A stretch of 64,000 nucleotides of DNA, from positions 1,798,001 to 1,862,000 of the forward strand of contig NZ_CAWLFA010000001.1 of assembly GCF_963860125.1 (NCBI RefSeq), read 5' to 3'. A program made the translations under genes and the position numbers. Source of the DNA: Picosynechococcus sp. PCC 7002 (lineage in GTDB: Bacteria; Cyanobacteriota; Cyanobacteriia; Cyanobacteriales; MRBY01). Shown piece after piece: positions 1 through 9,209 of this stretch (the first letter of the stretch is position 1; every line of letters begins with the position of its first letter). Under the pieces are notes generated by a model. That model made no database searches. It worked only from the letters and a program-made list of their open reading frames with translations, and was not told the DNA's origin.

Positions 1-117
1 AACCGCCGAAAAATTACCGAAATAATTTTTCCATTGAGCGAGGCGTCAACCTAAGACCAAAAATTCCCCACCCCTTGCCCAATCTTGGGCCTCAACATTG
101 AGTCTTGCCCTCCGTTC

Positions 118-653
118 CTAGAAGCGAATTTGGCTAGAGTGAATCATCCCCATGCCGCCGCAGACATCGGTATAGAACCAATTTCCTTGGTTGCCATAGA
201 GGTTGATGGTTTGGCGCGATCGCACGGTGCACAAAATTGGCCCATTGGGGTAAGTGCGGACATTCGAGGGGGGAGCAAAGACAAAAGCAGTATCATTTGC
301 GCCCGTATTACCAGGATTACCATCACAGACAAAGTTCAGCATATTTTGGGTGGCCGTGGATCTGGGACTATGGGTCACACCATCATGGAAGCTCGTCCAG
401 GTGTTATCCCAACAATGGGCCTGGGCATTAATTTTCATTTGGCCGAGGTAGTAAGTGAAGTTAACACTACGTTCACTAGCCCGCCGGATGGAACAACGAT
501 CCACATTGATACTCGCGCCAGTCACCGCTTGACCCATATAGACGTTGCAGGATTGGGCATTGAGATTTTTCTGGGGGCCTAGGGCTGTGGCCAGGACTAA
601 ACCGAGGGGACTAGCAACAGACTTAGGGATCGGTGCATTGTAGGGTGTAACAT
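118..653 (-). pseudogene. secreted SH3-like domain protein, frameshifted in signal peptide
   Basis: The reading frame closed by TAG at 118-120 is open up to a stop at 655-657 but has no ATG, GTG or TTG upstream of the ATG at 537, which lacks a ribosome binding site and sits inside the protein. In the neighbouring frame an ATG at 653 follows a good GGAGG and starts a typical signal peptide (second Met then HRSLSLLLVP). Adding one base in the C4 run (GGGG on the plus strand, 606-609) joins it to LGLVLATALGPQ...NAQSC and the rest. The mature protein has six cysteines and a C-terminal segment (NVRTYPNGP to HSSQIRF) resembling a bacterial SH3 domain. It is either a real single-base deletion or a sequencing error; function is unknown. 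Confidence 0.65.
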
Positions 654-659
654 CTCAGT

Positions 660-1333
660 TACCTCCACCATCAAAAAGGTAATGTAAGGCTAATAATATT
701 GTCGCTATTTTTCCCTGCAACAATGGCTTGTTTTTATAAAAAGTAATAACCAATGGCTTAAAAAATTTAATTTTTTCTTTATTTTATTTTTAACCGATTT
801 AAAAATTATTCAATAAGAGAATTGTCCTTAAAAACAGAGGATTTAAGCCATTAACCAGAAAAATCACTTTAGAAAGTAAGGCTTGACCCGATGGGGTTGA
901 GGGGTGATTCCCCATATTCGGGGATCATTTGACTCTTTTGAAGGATTTATAACCCAGAGAAAAATAAAAAGTTCTGGGTCGTATTTCTATATTTTTTTAT
1001 TGGTATTTTCCCACTACTTTTTATTAAGATTGAAAAAGATTTTTTTCGGCAGCAATCTATCAAATATCGCACCATTGGTAAACTTTGGGCGTGATTTTCG
1101 TCATAAAGATGTACTTGATAATCCCGTCAGCTGACCAGATAATTTTTGGGTAGTGCGACAGCGGCCTGACGTGGCTTTGTACTTTGGGGGGAGAAGCGAG
1201 GCGATCGCCAAGGGAGTTTTGACCGATAAACTAATAGGTAGTGGTACTGTACTTCTTGGAATCTCAAAATGTTTCAGCAAATGCAGCTGCATAAACACGC
1301 CCCAAAAAATATGTTGCCCCGATCGGTCAGGCG
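660..1333. other. AT-rich intergenic region without a convincing gene
   Basis: This 0.67-kb stretch is markedly AT-rich at 680-830 and 950-1070. Short frames on both strands lack ribosome binding sites and family resemblance. It holds a cluster of short G- and C-runs at 886-930 that can form small hairpins (GGGGTGATTCCCC, CCCCATATTCGGGG) and a HIP1 site at about 1200. It should carry the promoters for the minus-strand SH3-like gene and the plus-strand YihY gene; no clear sigma-70 pair was chosen. Confidence 0.4.
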
Positions 1334-2533
1334 ATGAAACGTTTTTTGCGATTTTTTTTATTTCTTAATCACCGAACGCTGTATTGGACGATCCGCCAGG
1401 CGTTACGACGGCGACTGTTGGGGCTTTCGGCGGAGATTGCCTTTAACGTCATGCTGTCCTTGTTCCCGACGATCATTATGGCGTTGACGGCCCTAGGCTT
1501 ATTCACGGCCACCCTCGATAACCAAACCATTCTACAGTTGGCGAGCTATTACGAAGATGTGATGCCGGTGTCGGTATGGACGCTCCTGCGAGAGTTCGCG
1601 GCAGAAATTAGCAAAACTCCCAGTAAAAGTTTATTTTCGGTGAGTTTTGTCGCGACGATCTGGGTCTCGTCCGGAGCGCTGAGTGCGGCAATGAATGCCC
1701 TCGATCAAATCCACGAAATCCCCCCGGAACAACGGCGTCCTTTCTGGAAAGCAAAGTTGATGTCGATTTTTATTACCCTGGGGGCGATCGCCCTTTTGAT
1801 TTTTGCCTCATTTCTGGTGCTGGTGGGCGATAGCGTCATTAAAGTCGGGCTCGATTTAATTGTGCGCTTACCTGTAGATACGACGGGGGTCAATGTCCTG
1901 GTCACCCTCTGGCGGCTATTGAGTTTCCCGTTAGCGTTGGGGTTAGGGACGGGCATTATTGCGATGGTGATTAACATTCTGACGAGTCCCCCTGATCGAC
2001 GTCATCCCCTGCGCAAACTCAAACAGATGTCCTTTGGTTTAGTGATCGCCCTCATTGCCTTTTTCGCCCTGTGTTTTTCGATTCTCTTTATCCAAAATCT
2101 GATTGTCGATATGGAGATCAACTACGATCTGGCAAATCTGTTGGTCATTCTCTGGCGTTTTTTGAGCCTGCCCGTCGCCTTGGCGATCGTTTCCATTGCC
2201 TTTGCTTTTATTTACAGCATGGGTTCTAGTCGCCTGATTAAAGGGATGCCCATTTTGCCCGGTGCCGTTCTGGGAGCTGTTTCCTGGGCGATTATCTCTT
2301 CTCTATTTCGCCTCTATGTTGCCAACTTTGGCCAATATAACCGTGTCTATGGGGCTGTGGGGACGGCGATTATTCTGATGCTTTGGCTCCAACTCAGCGC
2401 CCTGGTGATGCTCCTAGGGGATCAGCTTAATGTCGTTGTCGGCGAAGCCATGCTTGCAGATGCCCTCAAACGCGGCGATCGCCAACTCAACAAAAATCCC
2501 CCACTGCCAGAAGAAGCACCAGGGGAAATTTAA
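1334..2533 (+). CDS. YihY/BrkB family inner membrane protein
   Basis: A 399-residue polytopic membrane protein of the YihY/virulence factor BrkB family (UPF0761). The N-terminal segment (GLSAEIAFNVMLSLFPT) is the family signature near the first membrane helix, and about six hydrophobic helices follow. The conserved region GAVGTAIILMLWLQLSALVM lies near the C-terminus, followed by a polar tail. The molecular role of the family is unsettled; some members were first mistaken for ribonuclease BN. The gene stands alone and converges with metK, 38 bp away. Family assignment is firm and function is unknown. Confidence 0.88.
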   Translation: MKRFLRFFLFLNHRTLYWTIRQALRRRLLGLSAEIAFNVMLSLFPTIIMALTALGLFTATLDNQTILQLASYYEDVMPVSVWTLLREFAAEISKTPSKSLFSVSFVATIWVSSGALSAAMNALDQIHEIPPEQRRPFWKAKLMSIFITLGAIALLIFASFLVLVGDSVIKVGLDLIVRLPVDTTGVNVLVTLWRLLSFPLALGLGTGIIAMVINILTSPPDRRHPLRKLKQMSFGLVIALIAFFALCFSILFIQNLIVDMEINYDLANLLVILWRFLSLPVALAIVSIAFAFIYSMGSSRLIKGMPILPGAVLGAVSWAIISSLFRLYVANFGQYNRVYGAVGTAIILMLWLQLSALVMLLGDQLNVVVGEAMLADALKRGDRQLNKNPPLPEEAPGEI

Positions 2534-2571
2534 TTAGCTTTTTAGGTTTAGGACGTCAGTACGCAAGAAAA

Positions 2572-3825
2572 CTAGGCAACTGTTGCCGTGGCCAGTTCCT
2601 GTTTGAGAATATCTACCTTGTCCAAACGTTCCCAGGGAAGATCTAAATCTGTCCGACCAAAATGTCCATAGGCGGCCATATCCTGATAAAAACGCCCATT
2701 ACGTTGGCTCGGTAAATTGCGCAGATCGAAAGCTTGGATAATCCCCGCCGGACGCAGTTCAAAATGTTTCTGCACGACTTCAAGCAACCGATCCTCATCC
2801 ACAGTGCAAGTACCAAAGGTCTCGATCATCACACTCACTGGACGAGCCACCCCAATCGCGTAGCTCACCTGCACCTCACATTTTTCCGCAAGGCCCGCTG
2901 CGACAATATTTTTCGCCACATAACGGCAAGCATAGGAAGCACTACGATCTACCTTAGTGGGATCTTTGCCGGAGAAAGCACCGCCCCCGTGACGTGAATA
3001 GCCACCGTAGGTATCGATAATAATCTTGCGGCCCGTAAGTCCAGAATCTCCCTGGGGGCCACCAATGACAAATTTGCCAGTGGGATTTACCAGGAACTTC
3101 GTACTGTCACTTAAACCCACCGTTGCCCCGACAAAAACAGGTTTAATTACTTTTTCCAACAGATCCGCTTTGATCTTGGCCTGAATCTCCGTATTGTCTG
3201 TGAGTGCCCCAATGGTCTCTGTGTGTTGGGTCGAAATCAAAATCGTATCGATCCCCACGGGTTTGCCGTCCTCGTAGATCACCGTTACTTGGGTTTTACC
3301 GTCGGGGCCGAGGTAAGGCAGTTCACCGCTTTTGCGCACTTGGCTCAATTTCAGAGACAAACGATGGGCCAAACTAATCGGGAGGGGCATGAATTCGGGT
3401 GTCTCGTTGCAGGCATAGCCAAACATTAACCCCTGGTCTCCGGCACCAATTTCATCGAGTTGGTCGTCACTGAGTTTGTCCCGTTGCTCCTGGGCGCTGG
3501 TGACCCCCTGGGCGATGTCGGGGGATTGTTCATCCAGGGCAACCATCACAGAGCAGCTATTGGCAGAAAAGCCATTATCGGCATTGGTGTAGCCAATTTC
3601 TTTGATTTTTTGGCGAGCCACCTGGATAAAATTCACATTCGCTTGGGTTGTTAGTTCACCCGTAATCAGCACCAAACCGGTATTGGTCACAACCTCAGCA
3701 GCAACACGGCTACTGGGATCAGCAGCAAGTACGGCATCTAAAATTGCATCGGAGATTTGGTCACAAATTTTATCGGGATGTCCCTCGGTGACGGATTCGG
3801 AGGTAAAGAGATAACGACGAGACAA
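2572..3825 (-). CDS. metK: S-adenosylmethionine synthetase
   Basis: The enzyme makes S-adenosylmethionine from methionine and ATP in the cytoplasm. The 417-residue product has the family landmarks in order: SVTEGHPDKICDQISDAILD near the N-terminus (ATP site), GAGDQGLMFGYA around residue 130, and GGGAFSGKDPTKVDRSAAY-like sequence (here RSASY) around residue 285, the P-loop-like segment. Length matches bacterial MetK. The ATG at 3825 is preceded by AGAGGATATACAAC, a reasonable ribosome binding site. It is probably monocistronic, since galE behind it has its own 130-bp gap. No SAM riboswitch is recognisable upstream. Confidence 0.98.
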   Translation of the reverse strand: MSRRYLFTSESVTEGHPDKICDQISDAILDAVLAADPSSRVAAEVVTNTGLVLITGELTTQANVNFIQVARQKIKEIGYTNADNGFSANSCSVMVALDEQSPDIAQGVTSAQEQRDKLSDDQLDEIGAGDQGLMFGYACNETPEFMPLPISLAHRLSLKLSQVRKSGELPYLGPDGKTQVTVIYEDGKPVGIDTILISTQHTETIGALTDNTEIQAKIKADLLEKVIKPVFVGATVGLSDSTKFLVNPTGKFVIGGPQGDSGLTGRKIIIDTYGGYSRHGGGAFSGKDPTKVDRSASYACRYVAKNIVAAGLAEKCEVQVSYAIGVARPVSVMIETFGTCTVDEDRLLEVVQKHFELRPAGIIQAFDLRNLPSQRNGRFYQDMAAYGHFGRTDLDLPWERLDKVDILKQELATATVA

Positions 3826-3958
3826 TGTTGTATATCCTCTTGAGTTTAGAAAGTGGACAAGCGGGGTAGTGGCTTTTTATTTTATCTGGTTGAGTTCCTT
3901 TCTCTTTCAGAATTCGGGAGTTTCTGCTGGGCGATCGCCAATTTTCCTGACTGCTAGG

Positions 3959-4951
3959 TTAACCATGACGCTGTTGGTGCCAGTGCCAAGCGTGTTGCAA
4001 AATAGTTTCTAGGTCGGCGTATTGGGGTTGCCAACCCAGAACTGTACGGGCTTTTTCACTGCTCCCCACAAGGCTGGGGGGATCACCGGGGCGACGGTCG
4101 GTGGCGATCGCCTTGATCTCTTTGGCGGTAATTTTGCGGGCGGCCTCAATTACCTCCTTTACCGAAAACCCATTGCCATTGCCGAGGTTAAAGGCCTCAG
4201 TTACCCCGCCTTGCCGTAAATATTCCAGACCTAAAACATGGGCGTCGGCGAGGTCACTCACATGGATATAATCCCGGACGCAAGTACCGTCGGGGGTAGG
4301 ATAATTGGTGCCAAAAATGGAAATACTGTCTCGTTTACCAAGGGCTGCAAAGAGTACCAGGGGGATCAAGTGGGTTTCGGGGTTGTGGTCTTCTCCTAGG
4401 TGACCATTGGGATCAGCTCCCGCTGCGTTGAAATAACGAAACATCACCGACCGCAACCCATAGGCCCGGTCAAAATCCCAGAGCATTTTTTCCACCATCA
4501 GCTTGCTCATGCCGTAGGGGTTAATCGGGTTTTGGGGATGAGCTTCGGGGATGGGAATTTCGCTTGGTTCGCCGTAGGTGGCACAGGTAGAAGAAAAGAC
4601 GAATTGTTTTACCCCGGCCGCAACCATCGCCTCCAGGAGGGTCAACGTACCCACCACGTTATTCCGGTAATATTTGCCCGGTGCCGTGACCGATTCCCCC
4701 ACATAGGCATAGGCGGCAAAGTGCATCACCGCATCGATTTTGTGGTCTGCAAAAATTTGATCTAACAAAGGGCGATCGCCTGTGTCCCCAACGATCAGTT
4801 CCGCTTTGAGCACCGACGCCACTAAATCTTGGTGACCATAGACCAAGTTATCTAGCACAATGACCCGATAACCGCGCCGTTGCAGACTCAATACCGCCTG
4901 GGAGCCAATGTAACCCGCTCCCCCCGTGACTAAAACTGTTTTGTCTGCCAT
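3959..4951 (-). CDS. galE: UDP-glucose 4-epimerase
   Basis: A 330-residue extended short-chain dehydrogenase that interconverts UDP-glucose and UDP-galactose with bound NAD, supplying galactose for polysaccharides and galactolipids. The N-terminal nucleotide loop VTGGAGYIGSQ (residues 7-17), the catalytic serine region FSSTCATYGEP and the YGMSK motif (Tyr-x-x-x-Lys) are all present. The C-terminal RRPGDPPSLVGS segment is typical of GalE. It lies on the minus strand upstream of metK, with a HIP1-containing gap between them. Confidence 0.95.
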   Translation of the reverse strand: MADKTVLVTGGAGYIGSQAVLSLQRRGYRVIVLDNLVYGHQDLVASVLKAELIVGDTGDRPLLDQIFADHKIDAVMHFAAYAYVGESVTAPGKYYRNNVVGTLTLLEAMVAAGVKQFVFSSTCATYGEPSEIPIPEAHPQNPINPYGMSKLMVEKMLWDFDRAYGLRSVMFRYFNAAGADPNGHLGEDHNPETHLIPLVLFAALGKRDSISIFGTNYPTPDGTCVRDYIHVSDLADAHVLGLEYLRQGGVTEAFNLGNGNGFSVKEVIEAARKITAKEIKAIATDRRPGDPPSLVGSSEKARTVLGWQPQYADLETILQHAWHWHQQRHG

Positions 4952-5040
4952 GGCTGTCCCCCTGTTTATCTTCTAAATGACCGCTAGAACATTCGTGCAA
5001 TTAACTGGTTCGGCATCAAATCCTTTCTCAAATTCAGAAA

Positions 5041-5388
5041 CTAGAATTTAGACACCTTCCCATGGAGCCAATTTACCAGGAGAGTCGGGCAATTTTTCAT
5101 AAACCAACGCCAGGCCAAAATCCGAAAAATAGGCTTAGAAAATCGGGCAATGTATTTCGCCAAGCGATTGAGGGGGCGGCGGCGGACTTTTTTGTTGATT
5201 AAATTCACCGAGCCAATGTCGTAGAGGCATTCTAAAACCAGTTTGACCGTGGTCTCTTCCCGCAAAAACATGGTTTCAATGAGCAGCAACATATCCTGGA
5301 GGCGTTTCTCTTCAAATTCTTGCTCCTGGACGGTTTTTGTGAGGGGGGCTGTAACCTCGGATTGGACAGTAATTGGGGCTTTGGACAT
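5041..5388 (-). CDS. conserved cyanobacterial protein of unknown function
   Basis: This encodes a 115-residue basic protein. Residues 20-60 are predicted helical (EFEEKRLQDMLLLIETMFLREE) and the C-terminal half is rich in Arg, Lys and Trp (VRRRPLNRLAKYI, RILAWRWFMKN), which could bind membrane or nucleic acid. No known domain was recognised. The frame ends 89 bp before galE and is divergent from the DUF3727 gene. The start at 5388 has no obvious Shine-Dalgarno sequence. I judge it real from its codon use, amino-acid composition and position between well-defined genes. Confidence 0.65.
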   Translation of the reverse strand: MSKAPITVQSEVTAPLTKTVQEQEFEEKRLQDMLLLIETMFLREETTVKLVLECLYDIGSVNLINKKVRRRPLNRLAKYIARFSKPIFRILAWRWFMKNCPTLLVNWLHGKVSKF

Positions 5389-5520
5389 GGGCAGATCACA
5401 ATGGGCGCATTGAAAACATCATAGTGGGAGTTTAGGGGGCCTGTACAAATCAAAACTTTGGCCCACTGCGTGATATTCTGAGAGAAATTATTTCTGTTCC
5501 TTTTTTGCCAGCCACTGTCT

Positions 5521-6111
5521 ATGTCTTCGCCTTCTTTTGATTCCGGACGGGAGCTTGATGCTCAGGACATCGTTACCCTCACCGATGCCATGGGGCGATC
5601 GCTAGATTGTTACGTTGAGAATGAAATTACCCAGGATGGCACTGAATACTATTTTTTGATGCCAGTAGACCAGCCAGTGGTGATCCTCGCTTGGGACGAA
5701 GATGAAGCCGATGAGAGCGATTTACCGGAAACGGAACTGGTTGAAGATCCAGAGGAACTTGCAGAAATTTTTCCCGATGCCAAGGCGGTACTGGCAGAAC
5801 ATGATTTAATCCTCCAGGATACAGCCCATGTGATGACCGTCCGTGGTGAGTTGCCCCCCCTGGAAGAGGATAAAATTCTCTCTTTAGAGATTGAAGATGA
5901 TGACTTTGAAGACGAAGAGCTAGAGGCCGAAGAGTTACAGGAATTAGCACGCTTCTACCACCTCGACCAACTGTATAGCATCTACACGCCCCTAGAGCCG
6001 ATTCCCATTTTTGTGAAGGTGACCGAGGATGAAGAAATGGAGATCCTCGAACCTGGGGATCCGATGATCCAGAGTTTAGTTGATACGCTCCTGCTCCAAG
6101 ATGCCGACTAA
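5521..6111 (+). CDS. DUF3727 (DUF1292-like) acidic protein
   Basis: A 196-residue, strongly acidic protein with runs such as DDDFEDEELEAEELQEL in the middle. The beginning (DIVTLTDAMGRSLDCYVENE) resembles the DUF1292 fold, and the remainder (LARFYHLDQLYSIYTPLEPIPIFVKV) matches the cyanobacterial and plastid DUF3727 family. Its function is not established. It directly precedes mltG, whose start overlaps its last codons, an arrangement I believe common in cyanobacteria, so the two are probably co-transcribed. Confidence 0.82.
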   Translation: MSSPSFDSGRELDAQDIVTLTDAMGRSLDCYVENEITQDGTEYYFLMPVDQPVVILAWDEDEADESDLPETELVEDPEELAEIFPDAKAVLAEHDLILQDTAHVMTVRGELPPLEEDKILSLEIEDDDFEDEELEAEELQELARFYHLDQLYSIYTPLEPIPIFVKVTEDEEMEILEPGDPMIQSLVDTLLLQDAD

Positions 6112-7189
6112 TGCGCCCCCCAAAACGCAACCCTTAGCACAGCGAAAACGGGGCTTTCCTTGGTTTTCTGGGATCCTCGCCCTGACAGTGGCGATCGCCT
6201 TTTGGCAGAGTTGGGCCTGGTGGCGGTGGGCGATCGCCCCTGGGGAAAATGCCGACCAGGCGGTACAACTCGACATTCCGGTCGGTACGGGCGCAGCCCA
6301 AATTGGCGAAGATTTAACGGCTTTGGGTTTAATCCAATCGCCCAAGGCCTGGCAGATCTGGGTGAAGTGGCTCAGGCTCACGGATCGGGGCGGCAGTCTC
6401 AAGGCGGGCACCTATCAATTTCCGCCCAACCAAGATCTCCCGGCGATCGCCCAGCAAATTTGGTCGGGGGACGTGGTGCAGACGAGCGTGACGATCCCCG
6501 AAGGTTGGACGATCCAACAGATGGCAAACCGTTTTGAAGCTTTGGGGTTTTTTCCGGCCACGGAGTTTATTGCGGCGACCCAGACCATCCCCCGCGAGCA
6601 ATTTCCCTGGTTGCCAGCAGATTTAACCTCCTTAGAAGGCTTTTTATTTCCCGACACCTATTTTCTCGATACCGCCCAGCCCAGCCCCCCAGCGATCATT
6701 GAGCAGATGTTGGGCCAGTTTGAAGCGGTGGTCTTGCCCCTCTATGATGCCGAAATAGTGCCCCTGGATTTGTCCCTCACAGAATGGGTGACCCTAGCGA
6801 GCATTGTGGAAAAAGAAGCGGTGATCCCTGAGGAGCGGCCGTTGATTGCCGGGGTATTTGTCAATCGTCTGGAACAGGGCATGCGCCTGGAAACAGACCC
6901 GACGGTGGAATATGGCCTCGGCATTCGCCAAACGAAGGAACAGCCCCTGACCCTTGAACAGGTACGCACCCCCAATCCCTACAACACCTATCTCAATGAA
7001 GGTTTGCCACCAGGGGCGATCGCCTCACCGGGGTTAGCGAGTTTTCGAGCCACCTCCAATCCTGAAGCGACGGACTTTTTATTTTTCGTGGCCAACTACG
7101 ACGGTACCCATGTTTTCAGTGAAACCCTGGCAGAACATGAAGCCGCCACCCAACGGATCCGCGCCACCATCGACGGTGAGACGGAATAG
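6101..7189 (+). CDS. mltG: endolytic murein transglycosylase MltG
   Basis: An inner-membrane YceG/MltG lytic transglycosylase that cleaves nascent peptidoglycan strands and helps set glycan length. One transmembrane helix (ILALTVAIAFWQSWAWW) lies at about residues 25-42, followed by a LysM-like segment and the YceG catalytic domain. The motif LASIVEKEAV contains the catalytic Glu, and PYNTYLNEGLPPGAIASPG near the C-terminus is a family hallmark. I chose ATG 6101 (MPTNAPP), overlapping the upstream gene by 11 bases; an in-frame ATG at 6080 would add seven residues. Neither has a strong ribosome binding site, consistent with translational coupling. Confidence 0.93.
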   Translation: MPTNAPPKTQPLAQRKRGFPWFSGILALTVAIAFWQSWAWWRWAIAPGENADQAVQLDIPVGTGAAQIGEDLTALGLIQSPKAWQIWVKWLRLTDRGGSLKAGTYQFPPNQDLPAIAQQIWSGDVVQTSVTIPEGWTIQQMANRFEALGFFPATEFIAATQTIPREQFPWLPADLTSLEGFLFPDTYFLDTAQPSPPAIIEQMLGQFEAVVLPLYDAEIVPLDLSLTEWVTLASIVEKEAVIPEERPLIAGVFVNRLEQGMRLETDPTVEYGLGIRQTKEQPLTLEQVRTPNPYNTYLNEGLPPGAIASPGLASFRATSNPEATDFLFFVANYDGTHVFSETLAEHEAATQRIRATIDGETE

Positions 7190-7209
7190 TTAAAAAATCA
7201 ATCGCGACG

Positions 7210-8097
7210 ATGTCTAGCTTGGTGCCCCAGTTAACCGCCGACGGTTCCTACACCTTTTTTTCGGAAGAGTTTCAGGAGCATTTTCACTCCCAGGTGGGGG
7301 CCAAACGGGAGGCCGAAGAAAAATTTCTCCTGCCCTGTCGGATCGCTGAACTTGCCCAACGACCACAGCTCCGGCTTTTGGATGTTTGCTACGGCTTGGG
7401 TCATAATACCGCCACGGCTCTCACAGAAATTTGGCGCGTTAATCCACACTGCCAAGTGACCTTATTTGCCCTAGAAAAAGACCAGGCGATCGCCCTCGAT
7501 AGCATTCAACAAAATATCCTGGCGGCCTATCCTGAAATGGTAGTTTCCTTACTCCGGGAGCTGAGTAGTGAAAATCTCCAAGTTGAAACAAGGCGGCTTA
7601 AAGCCCAATTGCTCACGGGGGACGCGCGACAAACTATCCAACGGGTGATTCAGTCAAATTTTCAGGCCGATGCCATCTTTCTTGATCCCTTTTCACCGCC
7701 AAAATGTCCCCAGCTCTGGACGGTGGAATTTCTCGATTTAGTCGCCCAATGCCTTGCCCCCGACGGCTATTTGGCAACCTATTCCTGTGCGGCGGCGGTG
7801 CGGGTGGCGCTCCAGGCAGCAGGTTTACAACTTGGCAAAACCCCCGGTGTGGGCCGTAAATCCCCTGGCACCCTCGCCCGGTTTATCCCCGACGAACTCA
7901 CGCCCCTTTCCCAACAGGAGCAGGAACATCTTCTCACTAATGCGGCGATCGCCTACCGCGATCCGACCCTCCAAGACGATGCAGCAACAATTTTGCAACG
8001 GCGACGGGAGGAACAACAATCTAGCCAGCGAGAATCCACGAGCCACTGGAAAAAACGCTGGTCAGCCCTCAATTCAACTGCGCCCGAAAGCGACTGA
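7210..8097 (+). CDS. MnmD-like SAM-dependent methyltransferase
   Basis: A 295-residue protein resembling the methyltransferase domain of MnmC (MnmD type, DUF752), which completes the mnm5 modification at tRNA wobble uridine. The N-terminus (SLVPQLTADGSYTFFSEEFQEHFHS) matches the substrate-side motif. LLDVCYGLGHNTATAL (about residues 55-70) is the SAM loop, and DAIFLDPFSPPKCPQLWT is the signature acidic-proline motif. The FAD-dependent oxidase half of MnmC is absent, as in stand-alone MnmD. The 3' end overlaps the convergent ABC permease gene by 29 bp. Confidence 0.85.
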   Translation: MSSLVPQLTADGSYTFFSEEFQEHFHSQVGAKREAEEKFLLPCRIAELAQRPQLRLLDVCYGLGHNTATALTEIWRVNPHCQVTLFALEKDQAIALDSIQQNILAAYPEMVVSLLRELSSENLQVETRRLKAQLLTGDARQTIQRVIQSNFQADAIFLDPFSPPKCPQLWTVEFLDLVAQCLAPDGYLATYSCAAAVRVALQAAGLQLGKTPGVGRKSPGTLARFIPDELTPLSQQEQEHLLTNAAIAYRDPTLQDDAATILQRRREEQQSSQRESTSHWKKRWSALNSTAPESD

Positions 8098-9199
8098 CAC
8101 TCACCGACAACAAAATAATCGCAAAACCGCACAGGGCGAAAATATTCGGCCACAGGGAGTCAATCGCCACCCCTTTGAGAATTAAGCTCCGGGCGATCGC
8201 CACATAATGGCGCAGCGGGTCAAACCACGAGAGAATCTGGAAAAATGTCGGCATACTCTCAATCGGGGCGATCGCCCCAGAAAGCTGAATAATCGGCGCA
8301 TTAAAAAAGAACGACGTTAAGACGACCTGTTGTTGGGTACGGGATAACGTGGCGAGTAAAATGCCTAAACCAATACTGACAAAAACATACAATCCAGAAA
8401 GACCATAAAAAATCAAAAAATTCCCCCGAAAAGGTAAATTAAAAATAAATTTTCCCATCGCCGCCGCAATTAAAACATCCCCCATTAATAAGACAAATAG
8501 CGGCACAATTTTTGCTAACAAAATTTCCCAGCCCGAAGCAGGCGTCATTAATAATTGCTCTAATGTTCCCACGTCTTTTTCCCGGATCACTGTGACCGAA
8601 GAAATCAAAGATCCCGTTAACGTTAACACTACCCCAATTACCCCCGGTACGAAAAACCAACTACTGATCAAACCCGGATTATATAAAAAACGACTTTGGG
8701 TTTCGATGGGCAAGGTAGAAAATTGAGGATTTTGTTGGCGATTATAAGCATTAATAATTTGCTGGAGGTAGCCACGGGTAATCCCGGCGGTATTGGCATC
8801 TACTCCATCAATAAAAACTTGCACGAAGGTAGAATTTCCCCGATTTAAGTCCCGATCAAAGTCTGGAGGAATAATCAACCCGGCAATTAATTGGCCGTTG
8901 CGCACCTGTTGTTGCAATTGGGCTTCATTTTTTGGGGTCGCAGCAATTTGAAAAATATCATTTTCAACCAGTGCCGAAACAAATTCACGACTTTGGCCAG
9001 AGTTAGCATAATCAACCAAACCTAAACTGAGATGGTCAACATTGGGACTGAGGGCTAAACCAAAAACTAATAATTGAATTGTCGGCGGAAAAATAAGGAG
9101 AAAAATAGATTGACGATTTTTAAGGATTTGCCGGATTTCTTTTAGGACTAAAGCCCAGAAGCGACCATCAAAAAAACGTTGTAATAAATTGATTTTCAT
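8069..9199 (-). CDS. ABC-2 type exporter permease (YbhR-like)
   Basis: This 376-residue membrane protein of the ABC-2 permease family has one N-terminal helix (IFLLIFPPTIQLLVFGLAL), a periplasmic domain of about 130 residues and five C-terminal helices. The segment TVIREKDVGTLEQLLMTPAS is the cytoplasmic coupling motif typical of YhhJ/YbhR/YbhS proteins. It is the last gene of a minus-strand operon HlyD adaptor - double ATPase - permease - permease, and lies 10 bp after the preceding permease. It presumably forms a heterodimer with that protein. Substrate is unknown. Confidence 0.9.
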   Translation of the reverse strand: MKINLLQRFFDGRFWALVLKEIRQILKNRQSIFLLIFPPTIQLLVFGLALSPNVDHLSLGLVDYANSGQSREFVSALVENDIFQIAATPKNEAQLQQQVRNGQLIAGLIIPPDFDRDLNRGNSTFVQVFIDGVDANTAGITRGYLQQIINAYNRQQNPQFSTLPIETQSRFLYNPGLISSWFFVPGVIGVVLTLTGSLISSVTVIREKDVGTLEQLLMTPASGWEILLAKIVPLFVLLMGDVLIAAAMGKFIFNLPFRGNFLIFYGLSGLYVFVSIGLGILLATLSRTQQQVVLTSFFFNAPIIQLSGAIAPIESMPTFFQILSWFDPLRHYVAIARSLILKGVAIDSLWPNIFALCGFAIILLSVSVSRFRAQLN

Positions 9200-9209
9200 C
9201 GTGTCAAAT

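Noticed and set aside
904..1134. 76-residue frame in the AT-rich gap
   Set aside because: GTG start without ribosome binding site, skewed composition and no family resemblance.
1153..1368. 71-residue frame before the YihY gene
   Set aside because: Overlaps the YihY start in another frame and looks non-coding.
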